A stretch of 64,000 nt of DNA from Pseudomonas hygromyciniae (GTDB taxonomy: Bacteria > Pseudomonadota > Gammaproteobacteria > Pseudomonadales > Pseudomonadaceae): assembly GCF_016925675.1 (NCBI RefSeq), contig NZ_CP070506.1, forward strand, positions 4,710,501 through 4,774,500. The letters run 5' to 3'. The notes beneath the pieces are model-generated. The model saw only the letters and a list, made by a program, of their open reading frames with translations. It was not told where the DNA came from and searched no databases. A program made the position numbers and the translations under genes. Numbering within the stretch: the stretch's first letter is position 1; every line of letters begins with the position of its first letter. Positions 53,918 through 62,491 of this stretch are shown here, piece after piece.

Positions 53918-56437
53918 TTAACCAGCGGTCTCGGTCTGGAAAGTGTTTTCAGCCAAGGTGTCCGGCGTGCAACGCAGGTCACCGATCATCAACACGTCGT
54001 GTTCATTGGCGGCGGTGGCCGGGTCCAGACGGAACTGGCACAGCAACTGGTTGCGGTAGCGCACTTCGAGGGTCGGCGAGCTGGCGCTCATTTCCATGGA
54101 GAAGAACCCGTCGGCCTCGCTGACCCCACGGCTGGCGTGGTTGATGACGTGATGGCCCCTGAGCGGCTGGCCCTGGGCATCGAGCAGGCGCCCGAGCACC
54201 GACACGGTTTTCATGACGGTGATTTTCCGGTAGTCCACCCCGCCCTTGTTCAGGTGGTAGGTGGTCCGCCCCGGTTGGATATTGGCCGCCGGTGGGTGGT
54301 TGCCTTCAAAGTCGAAGTTCACCGTGCTGCTCTTGTAGGCCGCCACCGGGACGAAGTTGCGCCCGGGACGCAGGATCGCGCCGCCACCGCTGAAGTCGTC
54401 GGCACGCAGGCTGATCTCATCCAGATCGGTTTCGACGTCGACGATCATGCCCGCGCCATTGCTCTGGTACTGGCTGGTCATCAGCATCTGGTCGCCACCG
54501 GCAACGAAGGTGCTGTGCAGGTTCAGGCCACCGCTGAAGTCGCCATTGAATGAGCTGCGCTGGATGAAGCCGTCACCGCTGACGACGTCGCTGTCAAAGC
54601 TGGCCATGCCCGACAGGCCGACGCCGTAGGTGTCGGTGATCGCCGTGGCCGAAACGCTTTGCAGCAGGTGGTCGGTGAGGTCCTGGCGGTAGGTGACCGA
54701 GGCATTGTTGTCACGGCCGCCGTCGCGGTCGGTGCGGGTGCCGATGCTGCCGGAGATCTGCCGGCCATCGCCGCCCAGGGCCAGGCTCACGGACAGGTCC
54801 ACGCCACGGTTGCGCTTGTCGCCGGTGCCGGAAGTCGCCGGCCGGTCGAACACCGAGAACCGCCAGTTGGCGTCGCTGCCCCAGAAGGTATCGCGGCGGC
54901 TCCAGCCCACGTCCAGCCCGGCCCCTTCGGTGTTGCCTTCGCTGTGGGACAGGCGCAGGTTCCAGGAGTTTTTTGCGTTAACCCGATGGTTGACCGATAG
55001 CGCCGAATTACTGGTCTGGCCGACAAAGGTATTGCGCCGCAGGCGGGTGCCGTCGGGCAGGGTTTCATAGGTGTCGCGGGTATCGAGCCAGCTGCGGTTA
55101 TGACTGAGCACCAGGTTGGTCGCGCCAAAGGTGTAGAGGCCCTGCACGTCCATGCCGGTACCGTGTTCGCGGGTCTGGTAGACGTTGGTGTAGAGGCTGG
55201 TGTTGTTGGCCACCGTCCAGTCCACCGAACCGCCGTATTGCAGTTGCTCGCGCACTTCCCGCGCCGACAGGCCGAGAATCACCCGTGGGTGGACCAGGTA
55301 GTTCACGGAAGCGCCGGCGGTGATCGCGCCGGAGGCCTGTTCATCCCAGTTGCTGAACAACTTGGTTTCGCGCCCGGCAAACAGGTTGTAGCGCCAGCGG
55401 TCATCGACGTTGCGCCAGTTGCTGGGCTTGTACACCAGCTCCTGGGTGGTGCTGACGGTCAGGCCGTCTTCGACCAGGCGCACTTCCACTTCATAGATGC
55501 CACCGGGCAAGGGCCGCGTGTCCAGTGTCTGCAACCCCGCCGCGACGGCTTGGGTGTTGATCAGCAGGCCATTGCGGTAGATCTCCACGGCGGCCTGGCG
55601 ATTGGCGGTGACGTAGATCGGGTAAACACTGGCTTTGGAATTGTTGATGGCCAGACTGTCAGAGCTGCCGTACATGACGCCCAGCGCCGTATCGGGGCTG
55701 GCGCCAAAGCTGCGCAACTGGCGGGTCAGGCCGTCGGAATTGGGGGTGAAATGGCCTAGGCGCAGGAACTGGCCTTCCAGTTCACGCTGGGTATACAGCT
55801 CGTGGATCGCATGGCGCAGTTGTTCTTCGTCGCCGCTCTGGCGCGCCAGCTGCAAATTGAACACCTGGGTCCAATTGCCCAGGCTGGCACTGGCCTGCAA
55901 CCCATAACGCCCGCCCAGGTCTTCGTCCTGGCCGCCGTTGAGGTTGAGCTGGTTGTTGATGATCAGGCCACGGCTGCCGCCTTCGGGCTGCTGGTGAAAA
56001 CGCGGGGCATCGCTGGTGCGTTCGACATTCTGGGTGATGATCGACAGCAGCGAGCTTTCCAGGTTGTAGTGCACGGACACCAATTGCTGCGGGCAGGACT
56101 GGCTACACGCGCCGAGGGGCACGCCGCCCTCCAATATCGCTTGCCAGGTGTCGCGGGTGGCCGCGGGGACTTTGCTGTCGCCGGTGTCGGTGAACTCCAG
56201 CAGCGTCACCGTCTCGTCCTTGGACAAGGAAATCAGGGCCTCACCCAGCGGTTGCTGATCCAGTTCAGCCTGTACCGCCAACGGCACGTCGAAAAAATGG
56301 TCGCTGAACCCGGCAGGCAAGCCCTGGGCCTGGGTCAGCAGGCTGGCAGGCGTGACGGTACCTGGCGTGGGTGCGGCCAAGACACTCGTACAAATCACCA
56401 GCGCAAGCGCAACCGCGATGGGCGTCATCGGGAACAT
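53918..56437 (-). CDS. CS1-type fimbrial outer membrane usher
   Basis: An 839-residue outer-membrane usher with a signal peptide (MFPMTPIAVALALVICTSVL). It has an N-terminal periplasmic domain, a large barrel (NLAINNSKA-like strands, FAGRETKLFSNWDEQ, LGLSAREVREQLQYGG) and C-terminal Ig-like domains (GRLLDAQGQPLRGHHVINHA). It belongs to the CooC/CblC/TcfC group. The start at 56437 gives the signal peptide; the ribosome-binding site is weak. A strong hairpin separates it from the major pilin. Confidence 0.85.
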   Translation of the reverse strand: MFPMTPIAVALALVICTSVLAAPTPGTVTPASLLTQAQGLPAGFSDHFFDVPLAVQAELDQQPLGEALISLSKDETVTLLEFTDTGDSKVPAATRDTWQAILEGGVPLGACSQSCPQQLVSVHYNLESSLLSIITQNVERTSDAPRFHQQPEGGSRGLIINNQLNLNGGQDEDLGGRYGLQASASLGNWTQVFNLQLARQSGDEEQLRHAIHELYTQRELEGQFLRLGHFTPNSDGLTRQLRSFGASPDTALGVMYGSSDSLAINNSKASVYPIYVTANRQAAVEIYRNGLLINTQAVAAGLQTLDTRPLPGGIYEVEVRLVEDGLTVSTTQELVYKPSNWRNVDDRWRYNLFAGRETKLFSNWDEQASGAITAGASVNYLVHPRVILGLSAREVREQLQYGGSVDWTVANNTSLYTNVYQTREHGTGMDVQGLYTFGATNLVLSHNRSWLDTRDTYETLPDGTRLRRNTFVGQTSNSALSVNHRVNAKNSWNLRLSHSEGNTEGAGLDVGWSRRDTFWGSDANWRFSVFDRPATSGTGDKRNRGVDLSVSLALGGDGRQISGSIGTRTDRDGGRDNNASVTYRQDLTDHLLQSVSATAITDTYGVGLSGMASFDSDVVSGDGFIQRSSFNGDFSGGLNLHSTFVAGGDQMLMTSQYQSNGAGMIVDVETDLDEISLRADDFSGGGAILRPGRNFVPVAAYKSSTVNFDFEGNHPPAANIQPGRTTYHLNKGGVDYRKITVMKTVSVLGRLLDAQGQPLRGHHVINHASRGVSEADGFFSMEMSASSPTLEVRYRNQLLCQFRLDPATAANEHDVLMIGDLRCTPDTLAENTFQTETAG

Positions 56438-56477
56438 GGAAGGAATACTCTGAGGGCCAGAAAACAAGGTGAAAACG

Positions 56478-56513
56478 CGGGCCGGCCAAATGGGGAAAGA
56501 GTCGGCCGGCCCG
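56478..56513 (-). other. Strong hairpin between major pilin and usher
   Basis: CGGGCCGGCC / GGCCGGCCCG, a perfect 10-bp GC stem with a 16-nt loop and no T run. It lies in the 122-bp gap after the major pilin gene, where partial termination or mRNA protection would keep pilin in excess over usher. Confidence 0.75.
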
Positions 56514-56559
56514 AACGCAAATGCCCACGGACGTGAACGCCCGGCGGGCATCTACACCA

Positions 56560-57060
56560 TCAAGGTGCTGGGGTTGGCAGCACTGCGTCGAACACCAGCG
56601 CCACGGCGGAGGTGTAGGCACCACGCTGGGTGGCCGAAGGCTTGGCCGCGGCAATGCGCAGTTCAGCAGCCACACCCGGGGTGGAATCGGCCTCAGTCAC
56701 TACTTCTTTTGGTGTGCCGGTCAGTTCAACACCGTGAAAGGTGGTGGTCAGCGCGATGTTCTGCGCGGTGTTACCGTTGAACAGGACCGCCGGGCCACCT
56801 TCGATGTAGGCGTGGACTGAGCCGTTGGTGTTTTTCACGTCGTAGATGGCGGTCAGCGGGGCCAGCTCACCACTGACGAGGTTGTAGCTCATGCTTTCAT
56901 CGCGACCGAAGTTAGGGTCGCGTGGCTGTGCGTGGAACACGGTTGTCGGGATATTCGCCTTGATGTTGACGGTGTGGTTGGCTTCGCCAGCAGCGAAGGC
57001 CATCGACGAGTTCAGCGCCAGAAGGGCCAGAGGGGCAGCAATTGCGAACTTCTTGAACAT
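56560..57060 (-). CDS. CS1-type fimbrial major subunit
   Basis: A 166-residue secreted pilin with a signal peptide (MFKKFAIAAPLALLALNSSMAFA). The mature part has TVNIKANIPTTVFHAQP, KNTNGSVHAYIEGGP and RGAYTSAVALVFDAVLP, as in CblA/CooA-type pilins assembled by the alternate chaperone pathway. It is the first gene of the cluster, preceded by an AT-rich region with its probable promoter. Confidence 0.85.
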   Translation of the reverse strand: MFKKFAIAAPLALLALNSSMAFAAGEANHTVNIKANIPTTVFHAQPRDPNFGRDESMSYNLVSGELAPLTAIYDVKNTNGSVHAYIEGGPAVLFNGNTAQNIALTTTFHGVELTGTPKEVVTEADSTPGVAAELRIAAAKPSATQRGAYTSAVALVFDAVLPTPAP

Positions 57061-57508
57061 GGTGGTTTCCTGTTTTCTCGGACAAGTTAGTGACCCACTG
57101 AAAGTTGAAAATAAGATTCAACACGCAATGAGATCCGTCGCACTAAAAGTTAAAGCCAGCGCAACACGAGACGAATTGTCCAGCAACTAACAAAACAGGT
57201 ATGCAAGCCAGTTCCCACGCAACTGTAGCCAATGGATACTGGTATCTAAGGAAAAATATGGCTTTTTGCCAAAACTTTATGAGTGTCCGTAAGATATGGA
57301 CTACATGAACTACCAAGAAGCCAAGCGCATGAAAAGTCCGTAAGAACAATACCACAAAACAAACTAGTCCCAGGCACTTAAAAGACAAGTGGAATTTGAG
57401 TTTTCACTCTAATACTAGTTATAAATTTCCACCGCGTGAGTCTTAATCAAAAATTTGAGAGCGGCACTGAATCCTCGTCTGACCGTTGGTCGCCTACCTC
57501 TGGCCGAG
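57061..57508. other. AT-rich non-coding region upstream of the fimbrial operon
   Basis: About 450 bp with no supported gene and clearly lower GC than the flanks. It should contain the leftward fimbrial promoter and, at its right end, the PadR gene promoter. No clear promoter hexamers could be fixed. Confidence 0.6.
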
Positions 57509-57528
57509 ACTTAAGATATATCTTAAGT
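57509..57528 (+). promoter_or_regulatory. 20-bp palindromic operator before the PadR gene
   Basis: ACTTAAGATA-TATCTTAAGT is a perfect palindrome 31 bp upstream of the chosen start. It has a central TATA as in the dyads I recall for YqjI. Autorepression by the PadR protein is inferred. Confidence 0.72.
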
Positions 57529-57559
57529 TATGTCTAAAACACACACAGAGAGCATGACA

Positions 57560-58132
57560 ATGAGAGACCCTCATTCCCACCGTGAACCCGGTGACGACCG
57601 CGACGGCTTCGAGAAACGCCCTGGCCGCGAACGCGGTGGCCGTGGCCCCCGGGTATTCGCCCCTGGCGATCTGAAACTGCTGTTACCGGCACTGATCGCC
57701 GAACAGCCGTGCCACGGCTACGACCTGATCCGCCAGATCGAAGGCCTGTTCGACGGCGCCTACAGCCCCAGCCCTGGGGTGATCTACCCCACCTTGACCT
57801 TCCTTGAAGAAAGCGAATTGATCACCGGCGACGCCGAAGGTGGAAAAAAACGCTACACAATCACCGACGCCGGACGTCTGTACTTAAGTGAGCAAGCCAT
57901 TGCGCTGGACGGTGTGCGCATGCGCATTGATGTCAGCAAACGCTCACTGCGCGGCCACGACCGGCCGCCGCAAATCCACGAGGCGGTGCACAACCTGCGC
58001 CATGCCTTGCAGTTGCACCACGGGCGCTGGAGCCCGGAAGAAATCACCCGGGTCGCGGCGCTGCTCAACAGCACCGCCCAAGCCATTGTGGATGGCCCCG
58101 CCGTCCCACCTGTACAGGGGAAAAACGTATGA
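57560..58132 (+). CDS. PadR-family regulator, YqjI-like
   Basis: A 190-residue repressor with a charged His/Asp/Arg-rich N-terminal extension (about residues 1-35, including HSH) and a PadR winged helix (LLPALIAEQPCHGYDLIRQI, SPGVIYPTLTFLEESELI). E. coli YqjI has such an extension, senses nickel and represses the reductase gene yqjH. Here the reductase gene follows with a 4-base overlap. ATG at 57560 was chosen because GAGAG is seven bases before it; ATGs at 57530 and 57554 are alternatives, the first touching the palindrome. Confidence 0.83.
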   Translation: MRDPHSHREPGDDRDGFEKRPGRERGGRGPRVFAPGDLKLLLPALIAEQPCHGYDLIRQIEGLFDGAYSPSPGVIYPTLTFLEESELITGDAEGGKKRYTITDAGRLYLSEQAIALDGVRMRIDVSKRSLRGHDRPPQIHEAVHNLRHALQLHHGRWSPEEITRVAALLNSTAQAIVDGPAVPPVQGKNV

Positions 58133-58896
58133 GTACGCCTGGCATTCACCGCGTGAGCCACGAGATCAAACGCCGGCGCCTGGAGGTGCTGCGCGTGGTC
58201 GACATCACCCCGCGCATGCGCCGTATCACCCTGGGTGGCGAGCAGTTGGCCGGTTTTGTCAGCCTGGGCAGCGATGACCATATCAAGCTGCTGTTCGCGC
58301 AGAACGCTGCCGAGCAGGCGGCACTGGAAAGCCCGACATTCAGTGTCAAGGGCGAGGGGCCACAGCCGGCGATGCGCGACTACACCCCGCGCCGCATTGA
58401 CTTGAGTCGCGGTGAATTAGACATCGACTTCGTACTGCACGGCGACGGCCCCGCCTCCACCTGGGCCGAACAGGCCAAGCCCGGCCAACACCTGCACATT
58501 GCCGGCCCCCGCGGGTCGATGATCGTGCCGGATATGTTCGACAGCTACCTGCTGATCGGCGACGAAACCGCCATCCCGGCCATTGCCCGCCGCCTGGAAG
58601 AACTGCCGCCCGGGCGCAAGGTGCTGGCGGTGATTGAGATTGCCGACGCCCATGAACAGCAGGCACTCGACAGCGCAGCCGATGTGCAGGTGATCTGGGT
58701 GGTGCGTGGCCAGGATGAGTTACTCGCTACAGTGCGCGAACTGCAGGTGCCGAAAGGCTCGTTGTATGCCTGGGTCGCCACCGAGACCAAACTGTCGCGC
58801 CAGGTACGCAGGGTGCTGCTGGATGAGCACAAGCTCAATGATGAGTTCGTCAAGGCCGTGGGTTACTGGCGTGCCGACGGCAGCAGCGAAGAGTAA
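58129..58896 (+). CDS. Siderophore-interacting protein / ferric reductase (YqjH/ViuB-like)
   Basis: A 255-residue cytoplasmic FAD-binding, NAD(P)H-dependent reductase that releases iron from ferric siderophores. The N-terminal FAD barrel has ITPRMRRITLGGEQL and the RDYTPRR flavin motif, followed by HIAGPRGSM. The C-terminal domain has LLIGDETAIPAIARRLEEL and ends YWRADGSSEE as usual for the family. It overlaps the PadR gene by 4 bases, so both are in one operon, in contrast to the divergent yqjI/yqjH of E. coli. Confidence 0.9.
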   Translation: MSTPGIHRVSHEIKRRRLEVLRVVDITPRMRRITLGGEQLAGFVSLGSDDHIKLLFAQNAAEQAALESPTFSVKGEGPQPAMRDYTPRRIDLSRGELDIDFVLHGDGPASTWAEQAKPGQHLHIAGPRGSMIVPDMFDSYLLIGDETAIPAIARRLEELPPGRKVLAVIEIADAHEQQALDSAADVQVIWVVRGQDELLATVRELQVPKGSLYAWVATETKLSRQVRRVLLDEHKLNDEFVKAVGYWRADGSSEE

Positions 58897-58930
58897 AACT
58901 TGCGTGGCTGGCCGTGACGAAGGGGCCTGC

Positions 58931-58989
58931 TGTGGCGAGCCTGCTTGTTGTGGCGAGCGGGCTTGTTGTGGCGAGCGGGCTTGCCACAG
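58931..58989. repeat. Triplicated half-REP
   Basis: Three direct copies of TGTGGCGAGC(G/C)(G/T)GCTTG in tandem after the reductase gene, the head of the composite repeat without its body. Confidence 0.75.
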
Positions 58990-59010
58990 GGGAGTTCGTC
59001 TGTTTTTTAA

Positions 59011-59634
59011 CTACGCTGCCGGCTTCAGGACCTTGTCCAGACCCACCAGCGCCAATGCCACCAACACAAACCCCAACAGTATCCCCCCGGCATTCATGAA
59101 CACCTGTGGATAACCCAGCGTCCCCACATCAATGAACGGGTACTGGTACTGCCCCAGCTCATGCCCGCGCAGCAGCACATAAGCGAAGTACACCCACGGG
59201 TAAATCACCCAGTAGCCGATGTGCTTGAGGCGCAACGTGCCCTTGGGTACACAGAACCACCAGTAGCCCAGGAACAGCAACGGCATCACATCGTGGAGCA
59301 GTTCGTCAGCAATAAACTGCCAGCCCTCGGGGCTCCACAAATGCCGCAGCAGCAAGCTATACGCCAGGCCCACCACGACCATGCTCACCGCAATGCCGCT
59401 GCTGACCGCCGGGCGCAGGAAAAACCGGCGGGCGGCCGAAGGACGATTCACCAGGGCATAACTCAACACCACCGCCGCCAGGGTGTTGGTCAGCACCGTA
59501 AAGAAGCTGAAGAAGGTCACCAAGCCGCCCAACAGGCTGGCATCGGCCATCCAGCGCGAATAGACAATCAGGTACTGCTGAATCCCCAGCCCGGCCCAAC
59601 CAGCCAGCGCGGCCCCTGCCACATACGCCCTCAT
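59011..59634 (-). CDS. Pr6Pr-family integral membrane protein
   Basis: A 207-residue protein with about six hydrophobic segments (for example [21 protein letters not shown] and [12 protein letters not shown]). The family, named FAR-17a/AIG1-like or Pr6Pr, has no defined bacterial function. The start ATG at 59634 was chosen because the longer frame lies over the next gene. It overlaps the VF530 gene by 4 bases. Confidence 0.78.
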   Translation of the reverse strand: MRAYVAGAALAGWAGLGIQQYLIVYSRWMADASLLGGLVTFFSFFTVLTNTLAAVVLSYALVNRPSAARRFFLRPAVSSGIAVSMVVVGLAYSLLLRHLWSPEGWQFIADELLHDVMPLLFLGYWWFCVPKGTLRLKHIGYWVIYPWVYFAYVLLRGHELGQYQYPFIDVGTLGYPQVFMNAGGILLGFVLVALALVGLDKVLKPAA

Positions 59635-59864
59635 TCCAGTGGGCGTTTGGTGCGCATCAACTTGACGTACAACCCCTCGACCTTTTCCCGCGCCCACGGC
59701 GTCTTGCGCAAGAACGTCAGGCTCGACTTGATGCTCGGGTCGTTCTTGAAGCAACGAATGTCGATGCGCTCGGCAAGGCCTTGCCATTCGTAGTGCGCGA
59801 CCAGCGCGGTGAGCACCTGTTCGAGGGTAACGCCGTGCAGTGGGTTGTTGTTCGATGCGGTCAT
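59631..59864 (-). CDS. VF530-family small DNA-binding-like protein
   Basis: A 77-residue protein. [47 protein letters not shown] and LYVKL are the hallmarks of the VF530 (DUF2132) family. A structure from Vibrio fischeri suggested a DNA-binding fold; the role is unknown. ATG at 59864. First gene of a two-gene operon with the Pr6Pr gene. Confidence 0.88.
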   Translation of the reverse strand: MTASNNNPLHGVTLEQVLTALVAHYEWQGLAERIDIRCFKNDPSIKSSLTFLRKTPWAREKVEGLYVKLMRTKRPLE

Positions 59865-59962
59865 GCCGGGCCTTTGCCAAGAATTGAAGAAGAAGCCGCG
59901 CACCTTAGCCGAGGTGCCAGGCCGGTGGAAGCACGACCTTGATTGTAGCCCCACCCCCGCCC

Positions 59963-60068
59963 CCCTGTAGGAGCGAGCTTGCTCGCGAAAATCGTCAACG
60001 CTGAAGCGGGGCATCAGGTTTAACGCGGCGGCCTGAAGTTTTTCGCGAGCAAGCTCGCTCCTACAGGG
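59963..60068. repeat. REPIN with GAGCGAGCTTGCTCGCGA arms
   Basis: Inverted arms starting CCCTGTAGGAGCGAGCTTGC and ending with the complement, between divergent genes. It sits immediately upstream of the Zur-type box of the TonB receptor gene. Confidence 0.88.
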
Positions 60069-60106
60069 ACTTATAAAAAGTTCCGCTTTCCTGATAAAAA
60101 AGAGAT

Positions 60107-60119
60107 GTTATATTGTAAC
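60107..60119 (+). promoter_or_regulatory. Zur-type operator upstream of the ZnuD-like gene
   Basis: GTTATATTGTAAC within ATGTTATATTGTAACTAT, 41 bp before the start codon. It shares GTTATANNNTAAC with the site at rpmE2. Confidence 0.78.
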
Positions 60120-60160
60120 TATTATTTTCTGACCCTCTCTGCTCTGCCAAGGAACCCCCG

Positions 60161-62179
60161 ATGCCCCTCTCCCCTCTCTGGCGCCTGACCCCGCTGGCCG
60201 CTGCCCTGTTGATCGGCTCCCATGCCCACGCCCTGGAACTGCAACCCCAAGTCATCACCGGCAACCCCTTGGGCAGCCAGCAACTGGCCTCGCCCACGAC
60301 GGTGCTGGAAGGCGATGACCTGACCCTGCAACAAAAAGGCAGCCTGGGCGAAACCCTGAACAAGCAGCCAGGGGTGTCGTCGTCGTACTTCGGCCCTGGC
60401 GCCAGCCGCCCGATCATCCGTGGCCAGGATGGCGACCGCATCCGTATCCTGCGCAATGGCGTCGGCGCGCTGGACGCCTCGTCGCTGTCCTATGACCATG
60501 CGGTGCCGCTGGACCCGGTCAACGTCGAGCGCATCGAAATCGTGCGTGGCCCGGCGGCCCTGCTCTACGGCGGCAGCGCCATCGGCGGTGTGGTCAACAC
60601 CTTCGACAATCGCATCCCCACCGAAGCCATCGAAGGCATCCACGGCGCGGGCGAACTGCGCTACGGCGGCGCCGACACCACCCGCAGCAGCGCCGGCAAA
60701 CTGGAAGCCGGCAACGGCACCTTCGCCCTGCACCTGGATGCCAGCGCGCGGGAATTCAACGACCTGAAAATCCCCGGTTACGCCCGCAGCCGCCACGCCC
60801 CCCAAAGCGAAAACGGCCCCGGCAAAAACGGCCGCCTGGGCAACAGCGACGGACGCCAGGACGGCGGCGCGGTGGGCGGTTCCTACACCTGGGACGACGG
60901 TTATGCCGGCCTGTCCTACAGCAACTCCGACAGCAACTACGGCTCCCCCGCCGAACAGGATGTACGCATCCGCATGCAGCAGGAGCATTACGCCTTCGCA
61001 TCAGAGATTCGCAACCTGCAAGGCCCGTTTACCTCGGTCAAACTCGACGCTGGCTACACCGATTACGAACACCGCGAAATCGAAGGCGGCGAAACCGGCG
61101 GCACCTTCAAGAACAAGGGCTATGAAGCCCGCATCGAAGCGCGCCACCAGCCACTGGGGCCTTTCGATGGCATCGTCGGCGCCCAAGTCAGCCGCAGCGA
61201 ATTCTCCGCCTTGGGCGAGGAAGCGTTCGTACCGCAGACCGAGACCAATGCCGGCGCGCTATTTATCCTCGAAGAAATGCAGGCCACCGAGCGCCTGAAA
61301 CTGAGCCTGGGCGGGCGCCTGGAACACACCACCGTCGACCCGGACGGCAAAGGCAACGAGCGTTTCGCCAATGCCAACCGCTCCAGCAGCTTCACCGCCG
61401 GCAGCCTGTCGTCGGGTGCGGTGTATACGCTGACGCCCATCTGGTCGCTGGCCGCGACCCTGGGCTACACCGAGCGCGCGCCGACTTTCTACGAGCTGTA
61501 TGCCAACGGCGCCCACGTCGCCACCGGCACCTATGAAGTAGGCGACGCCAAGCTGTCGAAAGAAAAAGCCGTAGCCAGCGACCTGGCCCTGCGCTTTGAC
61601 AATGGCACCCACAAGGGCAGTTTTGGCGTGTTCTACAGCCACTTCTCCAACTACATCGGCCTGCTGAACAGCGGTCGCACCTTGAATGACGAGGGCGAAG
61701 AAGACGCCGACGGCATCCCGGAGTACACCTACTCGGGCGTGCGCGCACGTTTCGTCGGCTTCGAAGCCCAGGATCACTGGAAACTCAGCGAAGGGGCCTA
61801 CGGCAAGTTCGCCCTGGAACTGTCGGGCGACTACACCCGCGCCACCAACCTGGACACCGGCGAAGCCTTGCCGCGTATCGCCCCACTGCGTTTGAACAGT
61901 GGTTTGTTGTGGGAACTGGACCGCTGGCAGGCGCGCATTGATGTCGAGCATGCCGCCGGCCAGGGCCGTGTGCCCCGCAACGAAAGCGGGACCGACGGCT
62001 ACACCACCTTGGGCGCCAGCGCCGGGTATCGCTTCAACCTGGGTGGCAGCCAATGGCTGGCGTTCGTCAATGGCGAGAACCTGACCAACCAGACCGTGCG
62101 TTATGCCAGCTCGATCCTGCGCGATATTGCGCCGGCGCCAGGGCGTAGTGTGCAGGTGGGCTTGCGCACGACCTTCTAA
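60161..62179 (+). CDS. znuD: TonB-dependent outer membrane receptor, ZnuD-like (zinc)
   Basis: A 672-residue receptor with a signal peptide (cleaved near HAHA). The plug domain (about 30-150) contains RPIIRGQDGDRIRILRNGVG and VERIEIVRGPAALLYGGSAIGGVVN. A 22-strand barrel follows, ending in LRTTF with the C-terminal Phe. A Gly/His/Asp-bearing loop lies near 205-235. The sequence and the Zur-type box fit the ZnuD/PA0781 group that takes up zinc under starvation. ATG after AAGGAACC. Confidence 0.87.
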   Translation: MPLSPLWRLTPLAAALLIGSHAHALELQPQVITGNPLGSQQLASPTTVLEGDDLTLQQKGSLGETLNKQPGVSSSYFGPGASRPIIRGQDGDRIRILRNGVGALDASSLSYDHAVPLDPVNVERIEIVRGPAALLYGGSAIGGVVNTFDNRIPTEAIEGIHGAGELRYGGADTTRSSAGKLEAGNGTFALHLDASAREFNDLKIPGYARSRHAPQSENGPGKNGRLGNSDGRQDGGAVGGSYTWDDGYAGLSYSNSDSNYGSPAEQDVRIRMQQEHYAFASEIRNLQGPFTSVKLDAGYTDYEHREIEGGETGGTFKNKGYEARIEARHQPLGPFDGIVGAQVSRSEFSALGEEAFVPQTETNAGALFILEEMQATERLKLSLGGRLEHTTVDPDGKGNERFANANRSSSFTAGSLSSGAVYTLTPIWSLAATLGYTERAPTFYELYANGAHVATGTYEVGDAKLSKEKAVASDLALRFDNGTHKGSFGVFYSHFSNYIGLLNSGRTLNDEGEEDADGIPEYTYSGVRARFVGFEAQDHWKLSEGAYGKFALELSGDYTRATNLDTGEALPRIAPLRLNSGLLWELDRWQARIDVEHAAGQGRVPRNESGTDGYTTLGASAGYRFNLGGSQWLAFVNGENLTNQTVRYASSILRDIAPAPGRSVQVGLRTTF

Positions 62180-62197
62180 CAGACACTGATTAACCCT

Positions 62198-62287
62198 GTG
62201 GGAGCGGGCTTGCTCGCGAAAGCGGTGGGTCAGTCGCCAAATAGAGTGACTGACCCAGCGCTTTCGCGAGCAAGCCCGCTCACACAT
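62198..62287. repeat. REPIN after the ZnuD-like gene
   Basis: Arms TGTGGGAGCGGGCTTGCTCG and complement, with an inner GGTCAGTC / GACTGACC inverted repeat. The right arm has one change (CTCACACA in place of CTCCCACA). Confidence 0.88.
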
Positions 62288-62393
62288 GAGATATGCGGTA
62301 TTGCGTCGCACTGTTACCAAATCCGAAAGAATCCATCTTGCGATTAGCGCTTTCTCTCCCCGAGCCGGCGCTTTATCCTTGTCGGCAACAACC

Positions 62394-62405
62394 TGAAACG
62401 TTTCA
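62394..62405 (+). promoter_or_regulatory. LacI/Cra-type palindrome upstream of oprB
   Basis: TGAAACGTTTCA, a perfect palindrome about 87 bp before the oprB start. It resembles operators of FruR/Cra and PtxS (TGAAACCGGTTTCA), both known sugar regulators in Pseudomonas. Which protein binds is not decided by the sequence. Confidence 0.6.
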
Positions 62406-62491
62406 TCTGCCGCTCAAACCTGACGCGCTGGCACCCCGCCGGTCGCCGTTTGCGTACTAAAACCAAAAACTATTAAGACCTGCCCTTGCCT

